A stretch of DNA of 64,000 nt, taken from positions 38,180,065 through 38,244,064 of the forward strand of contig CM064865.1 in assembly GCA_032719365.1 (NCBI GenBank), written 5' to 3'. The stretch comes from Prinsepia uniflora (taxonomy: Eukaryota > Streptophyta > Magnoliopsida > Rosales > Rosaceae). The notes under the pieces were generated by a model. It did not search any database, had not been told where the DNA came from, and worked only from the letters and a program-made list of their open reading frames with translations. Within the stretch, counting starts at the first letter, position 1, and each line of letters opens with the position of its first letter. Shown one piece after another: positions 11,651 to 22,709 of this stretch. The translations under genes and the position numbers were made by a program.

Positions 11651-12512
11651 ACTTATATATGTGATTTCGGGTCAGGGACCCTAAAATGGAATTGAATAAA
11701 CTATTTCGGATTTGATTCAACTATTTGGACTTATGACGGTTTTATGGAAATTCGGGGTAGGGCCCTTGTGATATTTTGGAAATGAATAATAAAATGTGTT
11801 CCATAAAACCATCTCGATATGAGGATATTTGTATCCTGGTCTCCTCCAAGTGTCGGGGACACTGGAGAAGTCACGGTGCATTGCCTGCGAGGGCTCATTG
11901 TACGGAGCTACCGGACCGTATAGTGATCCAGGAGCAGGATTGCTGGACGTCATGGACGTCAGACATCGGGGATGTCAGAGATATGGACCCGGTGAGACCC
12001 CGGGCAGCACGCGTTGCTTAATACCGTGAGATATGACGTCTGGAACGTCAAGCGTCTAGGACGCTAGGCATCGGGGATGCCGGAGATGGAAAAATAATAA
12101 ATGAATATTACTGGATTGATGAAATAACTCTTGGATTGACTTTTGGAATTTGAAACTATGATTTGGTTTCCGGGCTAAGGCCCTAATGGTTATTTCTAAA
12201 TAAATATGGGATTATTGGTTTTTGGTGCATGCATATGATTTTACTGAGGGGCATAAATATCTTATAAATATTTTTAACAGACTGGTTTATTTTCGTCCAC
12301 TCACAGCTTTTGTTTTTAATGCCCTTCAGGTTGATTCCGGATACGACTGTAGCAGAGACTTGAGCATCGCACACCTCCTCCATCGATCCTTACGCACTCT
12401 GGAAGCCCGTTTGGGCAATGGCAATCGGTTATCCCTTGTCTGACGCCTCTTGTTAGACGGAAGCATGATACATTCCATGGTAATCCCGGGGGGATTGGGA
12501 TGGGTCGTGTCA

Positions 12513-13340
12513 GCGACCCGCATAACTACCATTCGAAGAACCTAAGCTAGAAGTGCCCCTCTTCGCATCTCCATGGGTAAACAATTCCTATTAATGCCTT
12601 CAGCGTCTCCCAGAACCACCTGGTCGCTGCTGAGATTCCGACAAGCTCATCTCCACTGGAGATGCCGCAACCGACAAAGTCTGGAGTGTGGTGAATCCTT
12701 CAGCTAGCACCATCGCTCGAATCTCATTCTGAAGACCCGACGTAAACCGACGAATTCTCATCGACTCAGTCACCATCGCACCCTAAGCGAACCAGGCCAA
12801 GTCCATAAACCTCTACTCATGCTAAGCCATAGTCATATCTCCCTGCTCCAAACGCCGAAACTCAGCCTTTCAAGCAACTCGATAAAACTGGTGGTAAAAG
12901 TGATGTAAGAAACGTTCCTTGAACATCGCCCTAGTCTTGGTAGTCACATCCAAACCCGTAGATAGCAATGTCTGCCACCAAACCTGTTCAGACCCATTAA
13001 GAAGAATGTCGCTATCTAAGCCATATGCTCAGGGACATAACCCATTACCCGTGAGATTCGTTCAAAGCGTGAACTCCACTGATCAGTGACCCCGGGATCT
13101 GATCCACAAGTAAACTCAATGGCTCCAAGTCGCTAGGCCCTAATGATAACCGACTCTATTGGGGTCCAAGCCCACCGAAGCTCGGCATTCAACTCCTAGC
13201 CAAACGGATCCAAGGACTTTTCCTTGCTACCAGGCAGATGACTGGGCTATCGTCGTGAAGGAATTACGTTCGAAACGAACCCATCATGCAAACCTAGTGT
13301 GCAACCCCATAGAAAGCAATCCAGTGCTCTGATGCCAAAT
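12513..13340 (-). pseudogene. Decayed gypsy gag region with primer-binding site, minus strand
   Basis: On the minus strand this reads away from the LTR at 13341-14633. The first bases next to that LTR (13327-13338) are the complement of ttggcatcagagc, a diverged form of the TGGTATCAGAGC tRNA-Met site seen in the intact element at 35939. Near 12690-12780 the minus strand reads MRIRRFTSGLQNEIRAMV. This resembles the gag stretch CRRFELGLRGEIRAIV in the intact element at about 36486-36535. Stops and frame changes break the reading frame. The body is cut at 12513 by the LTR insertion with TSD GCGAC. Confidence 0.65.
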
Positions 13341-14633
13341 TGATAGGACTCACTCCGTAATCAGCCTCGATTACCATGAGAGGACCTTCTCTTGTCTGAC
13401 ACCAACACTATAAAATGACTAAAGTACCCTCGACGCGAAAGAAACATAAACCCCGTGTTAGAAAAGGGAAACCCACCACAACTCACTCAGGATAATCAGA
13501 GTACGCCAAACCACGTGATGCCTCAGCTTCTATACAACTCGCGTCCGCGATCAACCTGGAAGGTACCAAAACTAATAAAAACTATAAGTGGACAAAAATA
13601 AAGATTTGGAAAACTATTTTCCGAAATCTACATTTAACCCTCCGTTTTATAAAACATACATGCATATTCAAATAAACCATTGCTTTCAAATGAAACAGTA
13701 ACATATAAAAACCATGGGTCCAACCCAAATCACATAAAAGACATGAAGGCCTCTAGCCCACATTTCCCTGGAACCTCGGTTATAAATCATCATGCAAACT
13801 TCTAAACACAACAAGCAATAAATATCAACTCTCTACTCGATGGTCCAACCAGTCTGCTAGTCCAACTAGCATCCCCATTGCATTACCGGTAGACAACTAC
13901 GGATCCTACGGAGTCCAACTCCATCGGCATGTGTTGAGTCAAACTCTGACCACGTTAGAGTCCGTCAGGAATCAATGGAGTCCAACTCCGGATTAGTGTT
14001 CCAATCACATGAGGATGACAATACCAGAAAAATAGCTACCAACAATACAGTAAATACCGTTTCTAACTCGGGCACCAGCCCAAAATTTGGTTTCCAAAAC
14101 CACCAACAAAACTTGTGTCTATAAAATCACAACTGAATATCCATATATATATATATATATTTCCAAAAATCCAGCATTTATCCATATAATCATATAATCC
14201 CATATAACCCTATCACAGACATCCAAACCATGTCATAAAACAAGGAAAATATGTAAATATGCATGCATCACAGTTACGAAAGCAAATGTCCACTCACAGT
14301 ACTGTCGCTCGCTCAAAACCTGAGCCGTAAGCCAATCTGAAGCCTCCGAGACTTTCTGGCCTACCAAAGTCACATCTGGGGTCACTAACAATTCATAAAA
14401 ATCCATACATAAAACCTCTAAAAATCCCAAAATCGAAAACACGTTCTGAACAAGCATCTTGATGATAAAAACATTCAAAACACCGACCAAATGATCTCTG
14501 ATTGACCTTAAACCACCACCATTGGATTAAAGATGTTGAAACCTTTTGAACAAGACCTATTTTACCTCGAAATCATCTAAAAAATCCTCGATTAATTCCC
14601 GATAATCTTGTAATTATAGGTTGGGTCATTACA
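13341..14633 (-). mobile_element. 5' LTR of an old minus-strand gypsy element
   Basis: It runs from TGATAGGACTCACTCC at 13341 to ggttgggtcattaca at 14633 (1293 bp). A primer-binding-like sequence and gag remnants lie to its left, so it is the upstream LTR of a minus-strand element. It is shorter and more diverged than the others. It still keeps GTCCACTCACAG (14288-14299), a decayed partner near 13582-13593, CATGCAT motifs, and the lead-in 'caacctggaaggtacc' seen beside the arm in every family. An (AT)n run lies at about 14142-14160. Confidence 0.7.
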
Positions 14634-15860
14634 ACTAGCGTTGCCTGCTGAGTGACATGATTGGGGTCACCTGCCGATCGAAGTGTATGTCGATCACCTA
14701 TCGGTGGATCGTATGCTTGTGGTGGTGCTGCTTGCTCTAAGCTTCGTTGGTCAACATGGTATCAACAAACTCATTGCCTACAAATCGTTTGATAAGATTA
14801 TGTACAAATCGGATGGCACAATTGAGCTATACAAAGCTCGCCTTATTGCCAAAGGGTATACCCAAGTGGAAGGTATCGGCTATCAGGAGACCTTCTCTCG
14901 CATTGCCAAACTCACCACCCTCTGTTGCCTTCTCACGGTCGTTGCTTCTCGAAATTAGTTCATTCACCTTTAGATGTCCAAAATGTTTTTCTACATGGTG
15001 AATTACATGAGGTTGTTTACATGGAGCCTTCTTCCGGTTTTCGTTGAAAGGGGGGCACATTGTTTTTCGGTTCAATAAACCTCTTTATGGTCTCAAACAG
15101 GCATGCCAAAAAAAAAATCATCAAGCTACTCAGAAAGATTGCTACCAACAATCAAATACTGATTATTCCCTTTTTACCAAGGCTTAAGGCTCCTACTTTA
15201 CTGTAGTTCTTATTTATGTTGATGTCATACTCTTCACAGACAACAATCTTACTGAAATGGTACATCTCAAATATTTCCTTCTTGAGCATTTTTGCATCAA
15301 ATACCTAAGAAACTTGAAGTATTTTTTTTGTCATTGAGTTCTCTCGTTCCAAATAAGGTATCTTCATGTCTCAACGTAAGTATGCACTTGATACTTTGCA
15401 AGATTCGGGCCTTCTCGGTGCACACCCCGATAAATTCCCAATGGAAGAAAAATCTGAAACTCACTCCCACAAATGGCAATCTACTTCATGATCCGACCAA
15501 GTACAGACGCTTGGTTGGTCGACTAATCTATAACATTGTCACAAGGCCTGATATTGTCTACACAATTCGTACATTGAGTCAGTTTATGAGTCAGTCACAT
15601 AAACCCCATTGGAATGCAGCCTTAAGGATTCTCAGGTACATCGAAGGGCACCTGGACAAGGTTTGTTATTTTCAGTTTTCAACAATCTTGCTTTGAGAGC
15701 CTTTTGTGATTCAGATTGGGATGGTTGTCGTACTACTCAGAGGCAAGTTATGAGATATTATATTTTCTTTGACAATTCTCCCATTTCCTGGAAATCTAAG
15801 AAGTAAGCCAATATTTCTCGATCTTAAGCAGATGCCGAATATCTTGCTATGGCAAATATA
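14634..15860 (+). pseudogene. Ty1/copia reverse transcriptase-RNase H fragment, broken
   Basis: Conserved copia pol pieces appear in order across shifting frames: YKARLIAKGYTQVEGIGYQETFSR (in part, 14829-14900), a YVDD-box relative that now reads YVDV (about 15216-15230), the AFCDSDWDGC segment of RNase H (about 15698-15730), and SWKSKK...ADAEYLAMA (about 15787-15855). The second catalytic aspartate of the YVDD box is lost, and there are several stops and frameshifts. No gag, integrase or LTR is visible, so this is a dead fragment. The order and spacing fit one decayed copy. Confidence 0.85.
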
Positions 15861-16215
15861 TTTTCATCTTCTTTTGAACGTCTACCAATGATCAAAATGC
15901 TACATTTTGAATCTCACGATTCATAAATATGAAAATGAACAACTATAGTTTTAAGAACCCTCAATGTAAATATAAGTGTACATATTTTAACTAAAAATGC
16001 TTACTACAAATTTTATCCCTTAATATTACATCTTGAATACAATAATACATTTTGCAAACTCGCAGCAACACGCGAGTACCATCGCTAATTTTAACCAAAA
16101 ATTAACAAACAAAAAAAATGAAAATTACGGCTAGAGATGGTCCTATAATGTATGTTGGCTAAGAACATGTAAAACCTATCGATGATTTTCTAATTTAAAA
16201 TGTAGCTCATGTTTC
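15861..16215. other. Intergenic spacer downstream of the PPR gene
   Basis: AT-rich spacer with no ORF, repeat or RNA gene that I can support. It probably holds the PPR 3' UTR next to 16215. Confidence 0.5.
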
Positions 16216-18207
16216 TCATCCCTTGCGAAGTATATCGTCCAGAATGTAAGTTGGTCCCAAATGACCTAAACTGCTAAAGAAACACCGCACTAACACGTTC
16301 CATATGCCGATGTTGGGGCAGATCCCTTCACTTACCATCTTATGAAGATACAACATGGCCTCATCTATACCTACCCCTTTACAAATCCCCCACAAGAGAC
16401 TGGTATAAGATACTACATCTGGTTGCCACTCTGCGACACCACTACTGCTGAAAACCTTAACGGCAGTGCTTATTGTACCTCGCTTACAATTGGCATATAT
16501 AATTGTGTTGTATGTGACGACATCCGGCTTTGTTCCCTTTACCAGCATGTTTCCGAAAAACTGCATAGCCTCCTTGGTCATTTCAGCACGACAGAATCCA
16601 TTCAAGACTGTGTTGAAAGTTACCAAAGTCAGTTTAAGCCCCCTTTCTTCTATCTCCCTAACAAGTCCAAATGCTTCTTCGAATCTCCTAGCCTTGAAGA
16701 GACCGTCCAATAGCAAATTATATGTTGTAATGTTAGGAAAACATCCAAGTTTCTCCATCTTATGAAGAATCTTGACAGCCCAATCAACCTTTCCATCGCC
16801 ACATAGCCCTTTGATAAATGCGTTGAATGTAATTGTATTTGGAGGACAACCTTCGGCAGCCATGTTTTCTACAAGATTATGAGCTTGATTGAACATATAA
16901 TGCCTGCAAAGAACATCCACCATGCAGGTATATGCTATTACATTAGGACGGCAACTACGGTTCATCATGTTGTTCCAAGTCTCAGATGCAGCAACAAGGT
17001 TACCAGCTTTTGCAAAGCCATCAATCAGAGTGGCATATGTGGTCACATTTGGAGAGCAGCCATTTCTCTCCATCTCATGGTAAACAGATACAGCATCACC
17101 CATTTTCCCATTGGAACAAAGACCATGTATCAGAGTAGTATATGCAATAATGTTGGGCTTAAATCCGTTACGAATCATGTGTTTCCACAAGTCAAGAGCT
17201 TCAACCACTCTCCCTCCCAAAAAATAACCCTTTACCAAGGAAGTAAAGGTGTGAATATTAGGGCTACATCCTCTCATAAACATTTGAGCCAAAACTGCAA
17301 GAGCAGACTGCAGGTTCCTCACATCTGAAAGAGAATTAATAATCGTCGAGTAAGTGACAACATTAGGCTCAATCCCCTTATCCACCATTTCACCCAGCAA
17401 TCCCAATGCCTCCTCAACTTTGCACTCTTTGCAGAGCCCATTGATCAAAGAATTATAAACAGGCACAATGCGTTCAAATCCACCGGCAAGCTCCCTAGCT
17501 TCCTCTACCTTTCCGAGTCTACACAAAGCAGACACTACAGTTGTATAGCTCACCACATCGGGAGAACATCCCTTCTTGGACATTTCGACAAGTAACTTGT
17601 GAGCACCATCCACCCTATCATTCTTACACAATGCCTTCAACAGAATGTTATAGGTATACGTATTTGGCTCCATCCCATCTTTCTTCATATTACCATATAT
17701 CGGATTAATCATCTGAAACTTATTCTCACTAAGCAATGCATCCAAGAGGTGATTGTAAATCTTCACTGTCGGTTTGCACCCAAATTCTGCTATCCTATAG
17801 AACATCTTCAAGGCCTGCTCGGCCAAACCAGCTCGCCGATAAGAACTTATCACACTTATGAACAACTCTTCAGAGCAGGTGATTCCCTCCAATTTCATTT
17901 GGTTCAATAGGTACTGCACACCGTCCATTTCACATTGGCTCCCGAGCTTCTCGATCATGGCCTGATACGTTAATGGGGTGTGTTTGAAAGCACTGGAATT
18001 GGCAATGGACCTGAAGTATTCTAATGCCGAAGCCATGTGACGCTCATGCCTTATCCTCTGCAGCACATCAGATTCCTGAAGAAAGACTTCACTGGGCTCC
18101 ATTCGGGGGTTAGGGTTTAAATTGAGAATTGGGTTTGTGTTAAGCACAAATGGGATCGATGGTTTGTGAACTTTTAGCAACATGGAGCATCCCTCTTTCA
18201 AATACAT
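16216..18207 (-). CDS. P-class pentatricopeptide repeat protein (At3g48810-like)
   Basis: This is an intron-free 663-residue reading frame. PPR proteins bind organelle RNA sequence-specifically and act in RNA processing, stability or translation. About 16-17 consecutive ~35-residue PPR motifs fill the protein from about residue 60 to near the end, with typical motif starts (NVVTYSTIINSL, NIIAYTTLIHGLC, DVVSYTTVVSALC) and ends (GxxP). No E, DYW or SMR domain follows, so it is P-class. By recall it resembles Arabidopsis At3g48810. I start at the ATG at 18207 (MYLKEGCSMLLKV); the open frame extends to 18249 but begins there with TTG, not a plausible plant start. The N-terminus is basic and hydrophobic, which fits organelle import (inference). 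It is divergent from EMC6. The frame has no defects. Confidence 0.92.
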   Translation of the reverse strand: MYLKEGCSMLLKVHKPSIPFVLNTNPILNLNPNPRMEPSEVFLQESDVLQRIRHERHMASALEYFRSIANSSAFKHTPLTYQAMIEKLGSQCEMDGVQYLLNQMKLEGITCSEELFISVISSYRRAGLAEQALKMFYRIAEFGCKPTVKIYNHLLDALLSENKFQMINPIYGNMKKDGMEPNTYTYNILLKALCKNDRVDGAHKLLVEMSKKGCSPDVVSYTTVVSALCRLGKVEEARELAGGFERIVPVYNSLINGLCKECKVEEALGLLGEMVDKGIEPNVVTYSTIINSLSDVRNLQSALAVLAQMFMRGCSPNIHTFTSLVKGYFLGGRVVEALDLWKHMIRNGFKPNIIAYTTLIHGLCSNGKMGDAVSVYHEMERNGCSPNVTTYATLIDGFAKAGNLVAASETWNNMMNRSCRPNVIAYTCMVDVLCRHYMFNQAHNLVENMAAEGCPPNTITFNAFIKGLCGDGKVDWAVKILHKMEKLGCFPNITTYNLLLDGLFKARRFEEAFGLVREIEERGLKLTLVTFNTVLNGFCRAEMTKEAMQFFGNMLVKGTKPDVVTYNTIIYANCKRGTISTAVKVFSSSGVAEWQPDVVSYTSLLWGICKGVGIDEAMLYLHKMVSEGICPNIGIWNVLVRCFFSSLGHLGPTYILDDILRKG

Positions 18208-18280
18208 TATAAGAATTGAGTTCAATTCAGCTCGTTCTTGCTGAAGCAAAGTTATGGCCTACGAGGTTGTCGAAGTAAAC

Positions 18281-18622
18281 CTGCAATAAATAATTTTCAT
18301 ATTACTTAGAGAAATCTCAGCAGTGAAACAATTCACACATATTGCCAATCTTCGCGCCTTTAATCCATATCAGACCTCTGATATCTATCAATTAGCAGCA
18401 ATTCAACTGTTTTTTTTTTCTGTCTACGAAGTTTCTTCATACATGTAGATACTATAGTAGAGTGAAGTGACCAAAAACAAGTTAACCACTACATCTAACA
18501 CCAAGCCCTTTCTCACTCACTAAGAACTAAGAACAAGTTAATTGTTCATCTTTTGATTCCGACTTCAGAATCAGAAACCGGGTAATTAACAAATAGGATG
18601 ATATTGAATACAAAAATCAAAC
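18281..18622 (-). other. Probable 5' UTR intron of the PPR gene
   Basis: On the minus strand a donor AAG|GTTTGA lies at 18622-18617 and an acceptor TTATTGCAG|GTTTAC ends at 18281. Splicing would join a leader exon upstream of 18623 to the exon holding the ATG at 18207. This is predicted from consensus only. Confidence 0.5.
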
Positions 18623-18639
18623 CTTGGATTTATGGTTTC

Positions 18640-18900
18640 GTGCAGGTCGCCAAGTCACTAACAATCCCCTTTCAGTAAAATGAGAGTGAAGAGAAAATCA
18701 TGAAAATGCTAAGATTGATTTGGAGATGGCTAGGGCCTGGAGGGGGACTGAAAAATGCGGAGGGAACAGAGTTACAGAATTGGGAAAAGTTGGGGTAATT
18801 TTGTAAATATAACAGCCGTATGTGGCGAAATATGAAATTTAACACTCTGATCCAGAACCGGTTTCTTCGTGTACCCAAAAATCCAATTAGAGAACAGAAA
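18640..18900. promoter_or_regulatory. Compact divergent promoter region, PPR / EMC6
   Basis: The predicted leader exons of the PPR gene (minus) and EMC6 (plus) point away from each other across roughly 250 bp. No clear TATA box for either side was found. Start sites are not determined from sequence. Confidence 0.45.
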
Positions 18901-18959
18901 GAAAGACAAAGCTGTATTCGGCAGGCTGAAAAAGCAGTGTCCTCCGATCTCTCCTCACT

Positions 18960-20220
18960 GTACGTACCTCTCTGCAATCTTTATTTCTTATTTCTTCAAT
19001 TATTCATTGCTTTTTCATGCATTGTTGTGTTCTCAAATCATAGATCGTGTACCACTAACTATTCGATATTTGCACAGAATCTGGATTCTGGAACCTTGAG
19101 AACCATATTTTTTAATTTGTTTCTCCAATTGGATCTACGTTTTATTTCTCGTAAACAATCCACTGTTAAAGTTTGTAGCTTTTGTGATTCTGTTTCTGTT
19201 TATGCTTAATTTGTGTTGGTGTTAGAGGTAGATATTAACTTGTTTGTGGTCAGTTCACTCTGCTATCCCATATTTGAACAAACTTTATGACCAAAAAAAC
19301 CCAGTTCAGTTGCTGCTGAGTGATAGACATCACAGGTCCAATATGGATTTAAGGTGCGAAGATTAGCAATATTATACGCATGGCTTGTTTCAGGCAGACC
19401 CATAGTAAAGTTTAAAAACCCTAGTCTCCGTTTCTCTACTCCTAGTCCGAAAGAAAAAGCAAATTAAGAGGGCCCTCCTCCCCTCAATCGTTTTTCCTCT
19501 TTATCTTCTTTTAAAGTTTCTTCTTTCCCCAAATCTTCTACCTTGTTGTTGGAGGATTTTTTCTGCAATATCTTCTTATTTGGTTTTGGTCATAGGAGTT
19601 AAATTAGGACTTTTTGTCCTTTATTTGATTTTATGCACAATTAGATCGCTAGAGATCAAGCCTTTTCAGATCCGTCATGCGCTTTTATGTTCTTCAAGAA
19701 CAGATGTGATGGGTTTGATGACGATGGTTGTTTTTCTTAGTAGAGGCAGTTTGTTTAAGGTTATAGGTGCCAGTAGGGTTTTGGTTGTTTTGGATTTTGT
19801 GGACTTGATTTGTAATTTTGTATAATTTTGGTGATGCGGATTTGTTAGTTGTTAGTACGGCTTTTTCTGCGTTAGTATTGCCATATTGGCTTGTGAGTTT
19901 TGCTGCTATAGCTTGATTTTAATGGTATGCTTATACCCTTTTTTATGGTATACAATTATATCACTTTTGATCAAATAAAAAAATTTCAGGTAGACCCATT
20001 TGATCGTGTTATCTCATTTCCCCTATGCTGAAAATTTCAGATTTACCATGCTATGTGTGAGTTTTGGAAATGCTCGCATTCGTGTTGGGTTTCTTTGTTT
20101 TGGTTTTCACATTTATGCTGTGGAATATGTTTTCATTGAACATCTATCCATAATATGTGTGGATCATGTTTTGTACATAAATTTTTCCTTTCTTTTCAAA
20201 AGTAATTTATCATCTGACAG
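18960..20220 (+). other. Probable 5' UTR intron of EMC6
   Basis: A strong donor (GTACGT at 18960) and acceptor (catctgacag ending at 20220) would place the coding start 12 bases into the next exon. The 1.26 kb between is T-rich and non-coding, as expected for a leader intron. It also holds a second promoter-like stretch with an AAACCCTAG telo-box at 19416-19424. Confidence 0.5.
19416..19424 (+). promoter_or_regulatory. Telo-box (AAACCCTAG) before a CT-rich stretch
   Basis: AAACCCTA boxes combined with GGGCCC-type site II elements are typical of plant housekeeping promoters. Here a GGGCCC occurs about 50 bp later (near 19471), followed by a CT-rich tract resembling a plant 5' leader. It may be an alternative EMC6 promoter. 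Confidence 0.4.
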
Positions 20221-20232
20221 AAAGGAGAAGGC

Positions 20233-21392
20233 ATGGCTGGACATAATGAGTCAAGTGCATCTGCAAAGAAATCTAGCGAGACTGCAAATGATGTGCGCCT
20301 AAGTGCTGAGAATTTGCAAAGTAACATGAAAGTTATATATTACAGGTTTGTTTTGACAACCTCATAGTCCATGATGAATCTATTCTATGTTCTCCATGTC
20401 AACTCTATACGTGGACTTCTTGTCAATCCCCAAAACGTTGCTTTCTACGTCAGCTCTATGAGTGGAGGGTGGTTACAGGGATTAGTCATGTTGGCTACTG
20501 CATGATATTGATATGAGACTAGTCTCACAAAATGATAACATGTAGGAAGATGTCACTCCAAATGAGTTGATGGCTTGAAAAGTGTTTCTTGCTTGAAATT
20601 ACATTCTTACAACTTTCTGTTAATACTGAAATTTCTGTAACATTTCCCTTGTGCAGCCGAACTTTTATGTCTATCATCGGTGGGGTCATTGCTGGAATTT
20701 TGGGACTCACGGGCCTTTAGTGGATCTGTTCTTTATTTTCTAGTTATGGTCATCACTTCAGTTGGACTCATTTCCAAGGCTGGGTTTACAGTTCATTCGT
20801 ATTTTGAAAGCTGGAACCAGGTTATACTCGAGGGCTTTCTCGGTGGCCTTCTGGTACGCTCTTTTAATTAACAATCTTGAATTTACTTCAAAACAGTTAT
20901 AATTGGTGATATACCTAATACATTGCCATAGCGTCTATTGTGTGATGGCATAGTACTCTCATCTATTTTTATATGTCTTCTTTCTCGTTTTCCCTTAACT
21001 GAAAATGTTTTTCTTCATTTTTGCAGTCATTTGTGCTGTTCTGGACGTATCCTTTAAACGAATGAGCATACTTAATAGTTTATACTAACAATGTGTAGTG
21101 TGGCTGTGTGGCTGACCCCTTTATGCTGCGTAAATAACTTAATATTTGCTGGCATCATAATATCTAGGGGGAAATGAGGTGCTTTTCGAGCTGCCATTTT
21201 ATGCCATACAGTTTCAATTTTGGTGCACGTACCTCATTTTTGTGAAAAAACTTGTTCATTTTTACACAAATTTTGGACCTTGTTTTTCTGAAGATCGGAA
21301 AATATACAATTTATATTATTCCTATGTCTAGTATTTCCTATTTTTCCTTGACATAAAAAAGATTTGCCTACGACATTGTGCATATATTCTGA
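20233..21392 (+). CDS. EMC6: ER membrane protein complex subunit 6, with apparent 1-base frameshift
   Basis: Exons are 20233-20345, 20657-20853, 21027-21046 and 21362-21392. EMC6 is a small subunit of the ER membrane complex that inserts transmembrane segments. The product (~119 residues) starts MAGHNESSASAKKSS, then has the conserved NLQSNMKVIYYSRTF and SIIGGVIAGILGLTGL. Two hydrophobic helices follow, ending SFVLFWTFAYDIVHIF. The ATG at 20233 fits the family. The four exons total 361 nt, one base too many. The extra base lies in the T run 20716-20718, where the frame hits TAG (20718-20720) just after LTGL and resumes one base later with SGSVLYFLVM. This may be a sequencing error or a real lesion. 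The 20 nt third exon and the U12-type last intron are unusual. EMC6 is convergent with the RWA gene. Confidence 0.88.
21047..21361 (+). other. U12-type (minor spliceosome) intron in EMC6
   Basis: The donor is GTATCCTTT at 21047-21055 and the branch-point block is TTCCTTGAC at 21344-21352, both matching the U12 consensus. The branch A (21351) lies 10 nt before the terminal G of the AG at 21361, the short distance typical of U12 introns. Removing it joins TGGAC to ATTTGCC and gives the conserved end WTFAYDIVHIF. If it is not removed, the frame ends early as WTYPLNE. Confidence 0.9.
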
Positions 21393-22709
21393 GCTCTGGA
21401 GTGAGGACTAGGACTCATTTGCAACCTCACAAACACAAGGGCGAACCACATGTGTCATTGCTAACCAAATGCTTCCTAAATCAATCAAGAAGGGAGCCAA
21501 TCTGCTACTGCTGCTTTGGAACGCCCAAGAAGGGCGAACCACATGTGTCATTTGCTTTTTTTATCAAACCAATGTAGTTTTGGCGTTTGCTTCGGCTTGT
21601 CGACGACAATATTTACACTACTTTTCGTTTTAGGTCACTTTATATGGAAGCTACTTTGCCTTGCAATAATACTCTCATTTCATTGTTGTACAAAACTAAA
21701 GAAATAAATCTATTTTGCATCTGTTTGGATCAAAACTCCGAATATAAGCGATATTAAAAAAGAGGAAATAACATTGGATCACTCTAAATAATCGTATCTA
21801 TAAATCTGAATTAATACACCACTTAAATCTATTTTGCATCTGTTTGGATCGAAACTCTGAATTACAAGCGATATTGGAGGAGAAAAAAGACATTGCATTC
21901 AAAATGAGTATCTACTCTTAACACTAGGCATATCTTGAAAATGAAAAGACAACTCTAAGGTCATTTTGCTATTATGGAAGAGAACGTATAGCATAAATAT
22001 GGCAATAGGTCACAGTAATTACCTACCCTTCCTCTCTATACAATTTATGTCCCAACATCTAAATACTAATAGTACAGTGCAATGTTGACAAACAAACTAA
22101 TCCAATGATATCTCCATTTTCATTTACCCAGTGACAAACAGCAAATGAATCCCATATCTCCACTTCTTTATGGAGGCAAGAAATGTTGTAGTGGAATAAT
22201 ATTCTCCCGTGTTCACGCAAATCTTTCAGAAGTAACTGGCCTTGTGTACTATATCTTGTTCTGTATATGAATTCTCATACCTGTGGAGTTTTCGAGCATC
22301 AACCAAATAACAGAGGTACGATCAGAAACCATTACAACATTTAGACTTTAATACCGATTCAAGTTAAAGCTTTGACTGAATTTTCTGCTTTTCATAGTTG
22401 CAGGTACAAGCCGAAGGAACTCATTCATTCTTTGGCAATTCACCTTCCTACCAGAAACTATGGTGCATGTCCCAACAATCCCACGCTTTTTTTTTCTTTT
22501 GGGGGATACAATGATCCTCTAGGAAGGGAATTACATTTACTTAAAGAAATGCGAAAATAAACATTGGGATGGAGGGACATGCACCTACAAAAAAAGGTTT
22601 TCCAGTTTCTAACCAAGGAATGATTTCCACGTAAGTACATACACAAATGAAGCAAGGAACACACTGGTAGTCTGGTACTCATTTGATGTTTTGAACAATG
22701 TGGAACGTA
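21393..22709. other. Convergent intergenic region between EMC6 and RWA, with small direct repeats
   Basis: It contains the EMC6 3' UTR (AATAAA at 21703-21708 is a candidate poly(A) signal) and the RWA 3' UTR on the other strand. A 23 bp sequence around 'gggcgaaccacatgtgtca' occurs at 21437-21459 and again at 21530-21552. A ~60 bp direct repeat occurs at 21706-21765 and 21825-21884 (period 119). No gene is supported. Confidence 0.6.

Larger units (their letters stand above)
5997..12512 (+). mobile_element. Solo LTR with TSD GCGAC, split by a second solo LTR
   Basis: It starts TGTAACGACCCGTCCC at 5997 and ends ggatgggtcgtgtca at 12512. It is flanked by GCGAC at 5992-5996 and at 12513-12517, so both ends are intact. 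Without the 7048-10641 insertion and its duplicated target it is about 2.9 kb. There is no internal region, so it is a solo LTR left by LTR-LTR recombination. It carries the shared inverted repeat (11281-11292 and 12295-12306), a hairpin array (11511-11650) and CATGCATG motifs. Its closest relative is the LTR at 41683-44918. Confidence 0.9.

Noticed and set aside
16342..17910. Plus-strand frames over the PPR gene
   Set aside because: They are antisense shadows of the repetitive PPR coding sequence.
18208..18249. Extended PPR start at 18249
   Set aside because: The extension begins with TTG; the first ATG in frame is at 18207 and fits the family N-terminus.
19416..19424. Interstitial telomere repeat
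   Set aside because: Only a single AAACCCTAG is present, not a tandem (TTTAGGG)n array.
21027..21064. EMC6 ending in WTYPLNE by reading through the third exon
   Set aside because: The read-through ending loses the conserved AYDIVHIF tail, which is present at 21362 behind strong U12 splice signals.
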